Source: Bacteroidia bacterium (GTDB lineage: Bacteria; Bacteroidota; Bacteroidia; AKYH767-A; OLB10). From it: 33,003 nucleotides of DNA. The DNA is taken from positions 1 through 33,003 of the forward strand of contig JANWID010000096.1 in the NCBI GenBank assembly GCA_025450095.1, read 5' to 3'. Below are positions 7,591 through 14,951 of this stretch, one piece after another (the first letter of the stretch is position 1; the number at the start of each line of letters is the position of its first letter). The notes under the pieces were generated by a model. It searched no databases. It was not told the origin of the DNA and saw nothing but the letters and a program-made list of their open reading frames with translations. The position numbers and the translations under genes are program-made.

Positions 7591-8119
7591 TTACAAATCA
7601 GTCATACGTATTGTTATAGCAATCTGCATTATTTTACTGCAGTCGTGTGAACGTTTCGATTATAATATTTACGAGACTAACCGTTACGATGCACCTCCAA
7701 AAGCAGCCACAGCATTCAATATCGAACAACTTCAAAAACTTCCCTGGAAAGACACACTTCGTGTGATTTTTACCGGTGATCCGCAACGCTATTACGATGA
7801 GCTGGAAGAAATGGTGGAAGCTATTAACCAGGTACCTGATCTCGATGCGGTCTTTGTGGCAGGTGACCTGGTCGAATTTTCAGTTGCGCATGAGTACGAA
7901 TGGGTGTGCGAGCAGCTTGTTCGTTTATATCCTCCGTTTATTACTGTTATTGGCAATCATGATTGCCTGGCCAATGGGAATGAAATATACAAAGACATTT
8001 ATGGCCCGTTGAATTATTCGTTCACAGGGAACGGAATAAGATTCGTAATTCATAATACCAATAGCCGTGAATTCAATTTCAACGGATCCGTTCCCGATCT
8101 AAACTGGATGGAACAATAA
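7577..8119 (+). CDS. Metallophosphoesterase lipoprotein, N-terminal part (split by in-frame TAA)
   Basis: A lipoprotein signal (Cys24 in LLQSC) is followed by the first part of a calcineurin-like phosphoesterase: GDPQ (motif I, about residue 67), AGDLVEFS (motif II) and GNHDCLANG (motif III). These are the dinuclear metal ligands of the family. The frame stops at TAA 8117-8119, exactly where homologous proteins continue with an EQEL-like helix. Reading on in the same frame gives the rest of the domain to 8416. A single base change (for example GAA or CAA to TAA) explains this. The N-terminal part alone lacks the later His ligands and is unlikely to be active. Its start overlaps the DUF6766 gene by 14 nt. 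Confidence 0.8.
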   Translation: MKMVNYKSVIRIVIAICIILLQSCERFDYNIYETNRYDAPPKAATAFNIEQLQKLPWKDTLRVIFTGDPQRYYDELEEMVEAINQVPDLDAVFVAGDLVEFSVAHEYEWVCEQLVRLYPPFITVIGNHDCLANGNEIYKDIYGPLNYSFTGNGIRFVIHNTNSREFNFNGSVPDLNWMEQ

Positions 8120-8122
8120 CTG

Positions 8123-8416
8123 GTGGATGAAGAAAATTACAATCATGTTATTTTCATGTCGCATGTACCACCGGACAATGTAGATTTTGATCCTGCACTG
8201 GCGGAAGGTTACAAACAAATAATCCGAAATACCCAAAGCACCATTTTTAGTGCGAACGGACATCGCCACAATTTTGCGCTTGCCCAGCCATTCAATGATG
8301 GTATTTGGTATCTAAATACATGCAGTCCCGGAAATGGTTATTACGCTTATGTTGAAATATACCCAAACAACGAAACGGAACCTAAGTTTAGCTGCACTTT
8401 TGTTCCTTTTTATTAG
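8123..8416 (+). CDS. Metallophosphoesterase, C-terminal part (same frame after the stop)
   Basis: This stretch continues the phosphoesterase in the same reading frame. It carries the SHVPP motif (about residue 13) and ANGHRHNF (about 44-51), which supply the remaining metal-binding His residues of calcineurin-like phosphoesterases. The only possible start near the stop is GTG at 8123; the next ATG (8156) would remove little. With the upstream part it makes one normal-length protein of about 280 codons. It is either the distal half of a fresh pseudogene, a read-through product, or a sequencing error. Its 3' end overlaps the next gene, which starts in another frame. Confidence 0.7.
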   Translation: MDEENYNHVIFMSHVPPDNVDFDPALAEGYKQIIRNTQSTIFSANGHRHNFALAQPFNDGIWYLNTCSPGNGYYAYVEIYPNNETEPKFSCTFVPFY

Positions 8417-8957
8417 CCCGGCATATTCGCAGCATATGCGGCAGCCGGTAAAATGGTACCAACCCGATGGTGCTGTGATCACCTATGCCGGTGGTTTCGG
8501 TATGCTTTCTACAGGAATTCATATGCAGCCCCGTAAACGAATTGGACTGGAAATAACAGCCGTATATACGCCTCCCCGATATGGAAATATATGGACGGTA
8601 AACATGCTGGCTTCAACAAGTATTTTCAGAATTAAACCGATGCCTGAAATTTCACTCGGACTCAGTGGTGGGTTCTTTGTAAATTTTAATATCGGGAAAA
8701 ATATTTATGTAATATGGCCTGACCGTTATGATAAAAATTATTACTGGTGGAATTCTTCAATCCGTTATGGTCCGTTTCTCGATGGAGATATCAACTGGCA
8801 TCCTTCCGGTTCAAAATGGGAGTACACTACATTTTTACAGTGTAATACCAACGATCTGTATATCGCCAGTTGGTTTTATAACACCAGCGAAATGAAATTA
8901 ATTGATATGATGGTATTTGGTGCGGGGATTCGTATAAAAAAACATAAAAATCCGTGA
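8334..8957 (+). CDS. Outer-membrane beta-barrel-like protein
   Basis: A signal peptide (hydrophobic LSLAALLFLFISPAYSQ, cleaved about residue 33) precedes about 175 residues of alternating hydrophobic/polar strands rich in Tyr, Trp, Gly and Asn. This is typical of small Bacteroidota outer-membrane barrel proteins. The start is uncertain: ATG 8334 or ATG 8349 (MLKYTQ) both lie inside the end of the phosphoesterase frame, so the genes overlap by about 70-80 nt and are probably co-translated. No specific family is recognised. An imperfect hairpin (8956-8981) follows the stop but lacks a T-run, so transcription may continue into the protease gene. Confidence 0.65.
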   Translation: MVITLMLKYTQTTKRNLSLAALLFLFISPAYSQHMRQPVKWYQPDGAVITYAGGFGMLSTGIHMQPRKRIGLEITAVYTPPRYGNIWTVNMLASTSIFRIKPMPEISLGLSGGFFVNFNIGKNIYVIWPDRYDKNYYWWNSSIRYGPFLDGDINWHPSGSKWEYTTFLQCNTNDLYIASWFYNTSEMKLIDMMVFGAGIRIKKHKNP

Positions 8958-9019
8958 AACGCCTTTAAATATAGGTGTTTCGAAGGGTTAATGGCTTGTT
9001 TTTTGTGCCATAGCCAGCA

Positions 9020-9967
9020 ATGAGAATACTTTTATGTTTATTGTTTTGTTTAATCCTGAATGCCGGCTTTTCCCAGGAAACCACAAATATCCTGGATAAT
9101 ACCCTTTTTAGTTGTAGTTATTATGGGGAAGAACTAAAGGGACACATAAAGGAATACCAAACAAAGGATAGTGCTTACGCAATCATCCGCAACATCGTAG
9201 CCATTGTTGGTTTGAAACCAAATTTTGAAGTTCGTTCCGCAAACATACCGAACGCAGCCGCAGTAGTTTATAAAGGAACACGGTATATTTTATACAATGA
9301 TCGGTTCATTAGCCAGGTAAATAAATCAACAGGAAGCAGGTGGGCTGCAGTCAGCATTCTTGCACATGAAGTTGGTCATCATTTAAACGGACATACGTTG
9401 CTGAATAGTACCAGCCGGCCTGATATAGAGTTGGAAGCTGATGAGTTTTCAGGTTTTGTATTGAGAAAAATGGGCGCAAGACTAGTCGAAGCGCAAGCGG
9501 CAATGAATTATACAACCAATTTTGAGCCTTCCGTTACGCATCCGGAAAAGGATGCCCGACTGGTTGCCATTGCATCCGGATGGAACAGTGCACACGCACA
9601 AATGATCGGCAAGAGCATTCCTCCAAAAACTGATTTCAATCTTGAAATACCTGTTGCTTCCGTGAAGCTTCCTCCAAAAGAACTTCCGGTGCTCGACGAA
9701 AAATATATTGCATTTGATGTTTATTTTAAAAATGATCCGGAAGGGAATTATTATGTCACTATCCGGAATAACCTGGTAAAAGTTGATAACAAAAAACTTT
9801 ACATGGCAGGAGTTATGGCGCAGTCAAATAAAAAGTATTACATAGGTATGTTCTACGACAAGCAGTTCAATTATCTCTACATCACAAAAGATCTTTATAT
9901 AGTTAATGGTGCCGGACGTTTAGTAGGAAGTATGAAGCGCCGGACTTTTCCTTTTAACATACAGTAG
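9020..9967 (+). CDS. Secreted M48-like zinc metalloprotease
   Basis: A signal peptide (residues 1-18, ending AGFSQ) is followed by a gluzincin core: HEVGH at 116-120, with the third ligand in ELEADEFSG (Glu137 and Asp141, the ExxxD pattern). The helix before it (WAAVSILAHEVGHH) is typical of M48/M56-like peptidases. The mature enzyme should act in the periplasm or be anchored elsewhere; no transmembrane helix follows. The C-terminal third (about 225-315) is a beta-rich region with the look of a separate domain I cannot name. It is the last gene in the 6925-9967 run, 62 bp after the barrel protein. Substrate unknown. Confidence 0.8.
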   Translation: MRILLCLLFCLILNAGFSQETTNILDNTLFSCSYYGEELKGHIKEYQTKDSAYAIIRNIVAIVGLKPNFEVRSANIPNAAAVVYKGTRYILYNDRFISQVNKSTGSRWAAVSILAHEVGHHLNGHTLLNSTSRPDIELEADEFSGFVLRKMGARLVEAQAAMNYTTNFEPSVTHPEKDARLVAIASGWNSAHAQMIGKSIPPKTDFNLEIPVASVKLPPKELPVLDEKYIAFDVYFKNDPEGNYYVTIRNNLVKVDNKKLYMAGVMAQSNKKYYIGMFYDKQFNYLYITKDLYIVNGAGRLVGSMKRRTFPFNIQ

Positions 9968-9987
9968 ATACGAATTCATTATTTGCG

Positions 9988-10168
9988 CGGAACGGATGGG
10001 TACGGATTACGGATTCTTTGATATCCCGGACCGGATGTACGGATTACAGATACATCAAAATGAATTGGAATCCGTAGTCCGTACATCCGTTCCGCGACGA
10101 TCTGAATCTGTAATCCGTACATCCGTTCCGCGAGGGCCTGAATCTGTAATCCGTACCCATCCGTTCCG
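9988..10168. repeat. Five-copy repeat block between convergent genes
   Basis: Three direct copies of a 30-bp unit with TACATCCGTTCCGCGA begin at 10068, 10104 and 10140, exactly 36 bp apart. Two inverted copies lie before them (9988-10016 and 10028-10057). The outermost arms, 9988-10016 and 10140-10168, match as inverted repeats in 28 of 29 positions. A degenerate copy lies at 1242-1276. The block fills the gap between the M48-like protease gene and the facing SDR gene and could form a large hairpin in either transcript. Confidence 0.85.
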
Positions 10169-10194
10169 CCGAGTTTCTGCCTTCAGGTTTGCTT

Positions 10195-11055
10195 TCATCC
10201 ATTAATAATATCTCCGCCATTGATATGAATCATCTGGCCGGTGATGTAGGAACTTTCTTCGCAGGCGAGCCACACATAAGCGGGAGCTACTTCCTGCGGA
10301 TATCCCGCCCGCCCCATAGGAGTATCCTGTCCGAATTTTTCAAGATGATCTGCATCAAACGAATAAACTACTAACGGTGTCCATATTGGTCCGGGAGCCA
10401 CGCCATTAACTCTTATCTCACGGTCGGCAAGACTTTCGGCAAGCGAACGGGTGAATGTTACAATAGCTCCTTTTGAAGATGAATAATCAACAAGGTGTTC
10501 ACTGCCACGATAGGCAACCACGGAAGCCGTGTTGATGATTACGCTTCCCGATTTCATTACCTCGAGAGCGGCAATCGAAAAATAAAAAAAAGAAAAAATA
10601 TTTACGGAGAATGTACGTAACAACTGTTCCTGGGTAATGGAGGAAATATCCGGTGATTCTTCGTGGGTACCTGCATTGTTGACAAGAATATCGAGCCTTC
10701 CAAAATACTGGTAAGTATCATAAACAACTTTCCTGCAAAATGATTCTAAACTTATGTCACCACGGAACAGCTGGCAATCCTGTCCTTCTTCCTTTACCAA
10801 CCGGGCTGTCTCTTTTGCGTCGTCATCGCTTTCGAGATAAACAATGGCAACATCGGCACCCTCTCTCGCATAATGCAATGCGACCGCCCGTCCAATACCG
10901 CTGTCACCGCCGGTAATGATAGCAACTTTATTTTTCAGCTTATCGGTGCCTTTATAGCTACTGCGGATATAGGGTTTACTTAAATGAGATTGAAATTTGA
11001 CTTTATCCTTTTCACCACTCTTCGCAATATTAGTTTGCCTGGATTTTACAGTCAT
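10195..11055 (-). CDS. Short-chain dehydrogenase/reductase, general-stress type (YghA/GSP39-like)
   Basis: The 286-residue protein is a classical-type SDR. It has a TGGDSGIG cofactor loop (48-55), NNAG (126-129), the catalytic Ser in NTASVV (about 178) and YSSSK (Tyr191, Lys195). A 40-residue polar N-terminal extension before the Rossmann fold, together with the TGGDSGIG variant, is typical of the stress-associated GSP39/YghA branch, thought to be NAD(P)-dependent alcohol/aldehyde reductases. It is cytoplasmic. The gene faces the protease gene across the repeat block. Its upstream neighbour, the DUF4142 gene on the same strand, is closed by its own terminator, so it is probably separately transcribed. 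Confidence 0.9.
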   Translation of the reverse strand: MTVKSRQTNIAKSGEKDKVKFQSHLSKPYIRSSYKGTDKLKNKVAIITGGDSGIGRAVALHYAREGADVAIVYLESDDDAKETARLVKEEGQDCQLFRGDISLESFCRKVVYDTYQYFGRLDILVNNAGTHEESPDISSITQEQLLRTFSVNIFSFFYFSIAALEVMKSGSVIINTASVVAYRGSEHLVDYSSSKGAIVTFTRSLAESLADREIRVNGVAPGPIWTPLVVYSFDADHLEKFGQDTPMGRAGYPQEVAPAYVWLACEESSYITGQMIHINGGDIING

Positions 11056-11106
11056 GGGAGAATAGTATTAAAAAATTTATGATGAAGTAAAAATGAAAAT
11101 TCTCCT

Positions 11107-11149
11107 TAAAAGAAAAGTGTTGCTACCTGCATAAAGAGCAGGCAGCAAC
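11107..11149 (-). terminator. Intrinsic terminator of the DUF4142 gene
   Basis: On the minus strand a 12-bp stem (11138-11149 with 11119-11130, one G-U) and 7-nt loop are followed by ACTTTTCTTTT. It begins 32 bp after the DUF4142 stop codon. Confidence 0.8.
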
Positions 11150-11181
11150 CTATTTTGGGGGGAGAGAACTGTATTGAGAAA

Positions 11182-11772
11182 TTAATTCATATCGGACCGG
11201 CGTTGCTCCTTGTCCATTTGATTCATTTTTTCGTCCAGGCTGGTAGCCATTTGAAGATGTTCTCTTACAATGGGTAGCCCTTTTACAAACAACGCACGGA
11301 TATCGGCATCTTCAGCCTTCGTTCCTTTTTCATATAAATCGACTGATTTTTTATGTGAAGCAACCAGCATATCCACATATTCTTCATTTACATCAACAGC
11401 AGACTTTTTATTGAATGCTTCCAGGTCATCAGCCTGGCTTTTTGTAAGTTCTGTAGGAAGAGAAATTTTCTTGTTTGTAGCTATTTGGCGGATCCGGTTG
11501 TTCATGTCGGTATGCGTACTGATCATTGTAGCCGCTATTTTCTTCACATCCTCCATCACGGTACGCGCCTTAATGCTTTCAGCAAGCCGGATTTCCATCA
11601 TACCACTGCTGAATGCATCAACAAGCAAATTTGCGTCACTTGCATCAGCGAACTTAACTTCGTTGCGATCCTGAGCATCTTTCTTATTGTTGGTTTGTGC
11701 ATTTATTACAAACGGAACAACCGCTATCAGTAATGAAATCAGCCATTGCGCCTTTATTTTAAATGTTTTCAT
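11182..11772 (-). CDS. DUF4142 exported protein
   Basis: A signal peptide (hydrophobic to about residue 25, ending VINAQ) precedes a helical DUF4142 domain (about 42-185). DUF4142 is a ferritin-like four-helix fold common in soil bacteria. Visible family features are FSSGMMEIRLAE near 54-65, the STHTDMNNRI segment near 84-93, VASHKKSVDLYEKG near 137-150, and the LPIVREHLQMATSL end. It is expected in the periplasm. The function is unknown, but such genes often sit with other stress genes, as here. The ATG at 11772 is preceded by an A/T-rich leader without a ribosome-binding site. Confidence 0.85.
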   Translation of the reverse strand: MKTFKIKAQWLISLLIAVVPFVINAQTNNKKDAQDRNEVKFADASDANLLVDAFSSGMMEIRLAESIKARTVMEDVKKIAATMISTHTDMNNRIRQIATNKKISLPTELTKSQADDLEAFNKKSAVDVNEEYVDMLVASHKKSVDLYEKGTKAEDADIRALFVKGLPIVREHLQMATSLDEKMNQMDKEQRRSDMN

Positions 11773-12263
11773 TTTTAAATATTTTTGAATTTAATTTCCG
11801 GTTTATTATAACGGTTATAACACTTGCAATAATTAATTGCACACGAACCGTCCACAAGCATGTCTGTTTGTAAAAATTATGCCAGAGCAGAATACCAATG
11901 GTTTCAATAGCTGCTGCAAATATTTTGGGAAAAAAAATTCGCAACCCCGAAATATTTCGGGAAATATTTTTCGCTATACCACACATTTTCAATTGAAAAA
12001 ATCCAGATGGATCCAGGTAGTAGCACATATTTCCCTAACGGGAAGTTAATTCTACAATTACACTAAATGGGGTAAATTATTCTGCTGTGAATATGAGACG
12101 TTTATTTTATGATAACGTCGTGGCATTATTTTTTGAGAAAATGTTTTCATGGAACCTCTGTAATTCTTTTCGACCGCCCTGTAGTAAATATGCCGGGCAG
12201 TAAAAAAGATCATCAGGGATTTCATATGATATTACCTTATTCATCATTTAAAAATTTATTAAA
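11773..12263. other. 491-bp divergent intergenic region with palindrome
   Basis: No gene is supported here. The region separates the DUF4142 gene (minus) from the disordered-protein gene (plus). It contains the perfect 16-bp palindrome CCCGAAATATTTCGGG (11946-11961), and a GGAAC (12151) with CGACC 16 bp later (12171-12175), which weakly resembles an ECF-sigma promoter. No clear TAnnTTTG element was found for either gene. Confidence 0.5.
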
Positions 12264-13712
12264 ATGTCACAAAACAAAAACAAGAAGGACACGGATGAGA
12301 AAAAATCCGGTTATGGAAGCCTGTACAATCAGGAATCTTCCGAGTCGTACGACACCAATGACACAACCGAATCCAGTGAGACAATGAAAACAGGGAGCGC
12401 TGAAAAACAAACAACAGGTCTGAGTTCGGGGCAGGAGACTAAAAAAGAAACTTACGAATCAACTTCCGGAATGTCAGGATCACAGTCCGGTCAAAGTGGA
12501 AAAACTTCAACCCGTTCTTCAGATAATACCGCTTATGGAAATGAAGAACTTCGCAACCAGGATGAGGATCAGCGATCCGGCTCGTATAGCCAGAGTGAAA
12601 AAGGGCGTCAGTCACAGTATGGCAATCAATATGGAGGTTCACAAAACTACGGTCAGGGCCAATCCGAACAAGGTTCTCAAAACTATGGTCAGAGTGATCA
12701 ATCCAGGGGCTCTCAGAATTATGGTCAGAGTGACCAGTACAGGCAAGGTTCTCAGAACTATGGACAAAGTGATCAGTACAGGCAAGGCACTCAGGGCTAC
12801 GGTCAGAGTGGACAATACGGACAAAGCCAGGGATCACAACAATTCCAGGGATCCCGTTATCAATATCCCGAACAGGATTACAGATCACAGGAAAGTGGAA
12901 GATATGGTTATGATCCTTATTCGGAATATGGTCAGTACGATCCACGAAACCAACAACGTTCGCAGTATGGTCAGGGACAATATGGTTCGCAATATGACCG
13001 CGGTTACGAGCAGGAATCACAGTATGGTGAGCGATCTCAATATGGCCGTTACGGAGGACAGTTTGGACCATATGGACCTGAGCGTTATTCCGGATATGGA
13101 AATCAATACAATCCGGGCAGACAATTTCAGGGCAACCGTTATGGTCAGGAGTCTGGCTACGGCACCCAGTACAATCCCGGACAATATACAGGATACGGAA
13201 CACCATATGGCCGGGAAGAATATCATGGCCGCTACGGTTACGAACAACCATGGAACCAGTCATCCAATTATGGCGGATCTTTCGGGAGTTCCTACGGAAG
13301 TAATCCAAATTACGGAGGTCGTTTTGATCAGGGCAACCGTGGCATGATGAGTAATGAACCTTTTGGTCCGTACGGCCGTGAAAATTATCGCGGCAGAGAA
13401 GAAGATTACGGACGTGGTTATGGAGATTATCGTGGCCAGGGAACATACCGTTCAGAAGAAGAACGTTATGGTGAAAGCCGGATGGGACGTCAGGGTGACC
13501 AATTTGAAAGAGGTTATCCGGAAGAGCGTGATTATGGTCGTAACGAAGGAAATCGTTATGAAAGTTCACGTCGTAATCGTGATGATGATGAGCGCGAAGA
13601 ATACGGAATGGATAACGGGAGTCGTCGTGAACGCGATTACGAACGTTCCGGGCAATCTCGTCGTTCAGCTTCTCGTTCCCGCAGGAACAAATCGCAGTAC
13701 TCTAACACCTAA
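12264..13712 (+). CDS. Long Tyr/Gly/Gln/Ser-rich, prion-like disordered protein
   Basis: The 482-residue protein has no signal peptide, no membrane helix and no Cys. Residues 1-100 are polar and charged. Residues 125-187 are five imperfect 12-13-residue repeats of the form GSQNYGQSDQ. Residues about 190-380 are rich in Gly, Tyr, Gln, Pro and Arg with aromatic residues every few positions (QYGQ, RYG, PYGRE). Residues about 380-482 are Arg/Glu/Asp/Tyr-rich and end in an SR-type tail (SRRSASRSRR). This layout resembles eukaryotic FET-type low-complexity proteins (SYGQ region plus Arg-rich end), known to phase-separate; the resemblance is compositional, not evidence of homology. A terminator follows. 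Other frames here are open only because of the biased codons. I recognise no named bacterial family; a stress or desiccation role is inferred from context. Confidence 0.8.
   Translation: MSQNKNKKDTDEKKSGYGSLYNQESSESYDTNDTTESSETMKTGSAEKQTTGLSSGQETKKETYESTSGMSGSQSGQSGKTSTRSSDNTAYGNEELRNQDEDQRSGSYSQSEKGRQSQYGNQYGGSQNYGQGQSEQGSQNYGQSDQSRGSQNYGQSDQYRQGSQNYGQSDQYRQGTQGYGQSGQYGQSQGSQQFQGSRYQYPEQDYRSQESGRYGYDPYSEYGQYDPRNQQRSQYGQGQYGSQYDRGYEQESQYGERSQYGRYGGQFGPYGPERYSGYGNQYNPGRQFQGNRYGQESGYGTQYNPGQYTGYGTPYGREEYHGRYGYEQPWNQSSNYGGSFGSSYGSNPNYGGRFDQGNRGMMSNEPFGPYGRENYRGREEDYGRGYGDYRGQGTYRSEEERYGESRMGRQGDQFERGYPEERDYGRNEGNRYESSRRNRDDDEREEYGMDNGSRRERDYERSGQSRRSASRSRRNKSQYSNT
12636..12824 (+). repeat. In-gene tandem repeat encoding GSQNYGQSDQ units
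   Basis: Five in-frame units of 36-39 bp encode GSQNYGQGQSEQ, GSQNYGQSDQSR, two copies of GSQNYGQSDQYRQ, and a diverged GTQGYGQSGQYGQ. Synonymous differences between copies suggest the protein repeat is maintained rather than freshly duplicated, although the unit number could vary between strains. Confidence 0.85.
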
Positions 13713-13724
13713 TTTTTAAAAGAG

Positions 13725-13780
13725 CCTCCGGTATCGCTATACTTATTCATAGTGTCGTAGTGATATCCGGGGGTTTCTTT
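13725..13780 (+). terminator. Terminator after the disordered-protein gene
   Basis: A long hairpin (13725-13737 with 13760-13773, one bulge and two G-U pairs) is followed by TTTCTTT. It starts 12 bp after the stop codon. Confidence 0.65.
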
Positions 13781-13809
13781 AAATTAATTTATCATACATC
13801 AAATAATAA

Positions 13810-14169
13810 ATGGAAAAGACATCCCAGCCTTTTGAAACTCAAGGGCACGATCTGACTGGCAATGCTTCGCTGGAATTTTATGATAATGAAAGCATCAGTT
13901 CTTTTGTATCACTGATTCCCGGAATGGATATCAACCGGTTTGAACCGGTAGCATTAAAAATTTTTATTTCCGGTGAAACTCCCCTGATAACTCTTTATGC
14001 AAAAATAATCGATGCCGATGAAAAGGCCGTTTTGGATAATAAAGTTATGGTACGAAAATTCAAGTCGCCAATTTCCTGGAAAGAGTTATTTAAATTTGTG
14101 AAAAGCTTTGATCTTGTTGTTCACAACGGTAATTATAACCTGGAGGAAATTGAAGTTGACAGGAAATGA
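13810..14169 (+). CDS. Hypothetical protein, 119 residues
   Basis: This small, soluble, probably cytoplasmic protein has no signal peptide and no Cys. The sequence has alternating strand-like segments (ALKIFISGETPLITLYAKI, residues 52-70) and a helical WKELFKFVKSF stretch (90-100). I do not recognise a family. It sits between the disordered-protein gene and the CinA gene, which faces it from the other strand. A long leader (13713-13809) contains the terminator of the previous gene, so it must have its own promoter, although no clear TAnnTTTG is seen. Normal codon use and amino-acid composition support a real gene. Confidence 0.7.
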   Translation: MEKTSQPFETQGHDLTGNASLEFYDNESISSFVSLIPGMDINRFEPVALKIFISGETPLITLYAKIIDADEKAVLDNKVMVRKFKSPISWKELFKFVKSFDLVVHNGNYNLEEIEVDRK

Positions 14170-14190
14170 AGAATCTGTAGGCTTCAACCT

Positions 14191-14224
14191 GCAGTCATGG
14201 TGAGCAGAGTCGAACCATGACTGC
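14191..14224. repeat. Hairpin of the GTGAGC-GAG-CGAACC repeat family
   Basis: The perfect 11-bp arms GCAGTCATGGT (14191-14201) and ACCATGACTGC (14214-14224) enclose a TGAGCAGAGTCGA-type core. Three related copies occur at 22172-22256. It lies between two convergent genes, so it could help end both transcripts. Confidence 0.75.
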
Positions 14225-14240
14225 ATGCTTTCAATATACT

Positions 14241-14708
14241 TTATAGAAGTTTTTCAACCAGCATCATCATTTCCAGAAATGCTTTTCTTCGGATAGCAAA
14301 AGGATTTCCACGAAAATGTTTAACAAGCTTTAGCATTTTTTTCTCCCGTAATACACAGAGGAAAATAGTTCCTGCCGGATGCCTTGTTGTGGGATCTGCA
14401 GCAGCAACTCCTGTAACGGCACCGTATATATCCGCTTCAATCACCTGGTACAGATTTTTGGCCAGCGTGCTGGTTACCTGCATGGATTCTGCAGAATATT
14501 TTTTAAGCATTACCGATGGTACAGACAGGAGATTTCGTTTTACGTCACTGTGATAACATATTACCGATCCCATAAAAAAACGGGAAACGTCCTTAATGCA
14601 TCCCAACCTGCTGGCAATAAGACCACAAGTAACGCTTTCCGCTAAAGCAAGACGTAACTGTTGACCCTTGATTTTTTTAATGACCCGGTTCACCCGCACA
14701 TCCATCAC
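14241..14708 (-). CDS. CinA C-terminal domain protein (PncC-like nicotinamide-nucleotide amidase)
   Basis: The 155-residue protein is a stand-alone CinA-C domain, the family of NMN deamidases (PncC) in pyridine-nucleotide recycling. Visible motifs: LALAESVTCGLIASRLG (20-36), FFMGSVICYHSDVKRNLLSVP (44-64), and AVTGVAAADPTTRHPAGTIF (about 96-115). The usual SCTGG of the active-site loop is SVTCG here and the usual GIAGP is GVAAADP, so activity may differ. Start is GTG 14708 or ATG 14705. It lies 14 bp after the DUF3606 gene in the same direction and is the last gene of a three-gene operon. It could relate to NAD supply during repair, since Ku/LigD are adjacent, but that is speculation. Confidence 0.85.
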   Translation of the reverse strand: MMDVRVNRVIKKIKGQQLRLALAESVTCGLIASRLGCIKDVSRFFMGSVICYHSDVKRNLLSVPSVMLKKYSAESMQVTSTLAKNLYQVIEADIYGAVTGVAAADPTTRHPAGTIFLCVLREKKMLKLVKHFRGNPFAIRRKAFLEMMMLVEKLL

Positions 14709-14722
14709 TCCGAGGTTTGGTA

Positions 14723-14950
14723 TTACCTGGAGATGGCAATACCCTGGTTTCCGGAATACATATTCACTACAGGGCGGGAATTCCTGTTCCTGCGGATATG
14801 TTCACGTAGTGCACGTATATTGGTTGTGCCTGTTTCAACAATGGCGCGCCCGAGTTCTTCAATGGTAATATTCCATTTCCGGGCCCACTCGTAAAGTTCA
14901 TGGTAGTTTTCCGGATGCAGTACTGCATCGCTTCTTAGAAAGAATGTCAT
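14723..14950 (-). CDS. DUF3606-like small protein
   Basis: The 75-residue protein contains the DUF3606 pattern in residues about 10-55: an acidic/polar start, YHELYEWARKWNITIEELG and a following AIVETGTTNIRALREHI helix. This resembles the WxxxxGVxxxxLxxAVxxVG form of the family, a small helical fold of unknown function found with stress genes. The C-terminal 20 residues are a polar tail. The ATG is one base away from the stop of the FAD/Rieske gene (14952), which strongly suggests translational coupling. The family assignment is by motif recall. Confidence 0.7.
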   Translation of the reverse strand: MTFFLRSDAVLHPENYHELYEWARKWNITIEELGRAIVETGTTNIRALREHIRRNRNSRPVVNMYSGNQGIAISR

Positions 14951-14951
14951 A

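Noticed and set aside
10068..10168. CRISPR-like array (three units at 36-bp spacing)
   Set aside because: Gaps between copies are only about 6 bp and two copies are inverted, so there are no spacers; no cas gene is nearby.
9996..10205. 69-codon frame across the repeat block
   Set aside because: Its sequence (repeated VRTSVPR, VIRTSVPR) comes from the DNA repeat, not from a conserved protein.
12439..13569. 376-codon frame on the minus strand inside the disordered-protein gene
   Set aside because: It is open only because the plus-strand codons are strongly biased; its His/Asn-rich composition is not protein-like and other frames here are open too.
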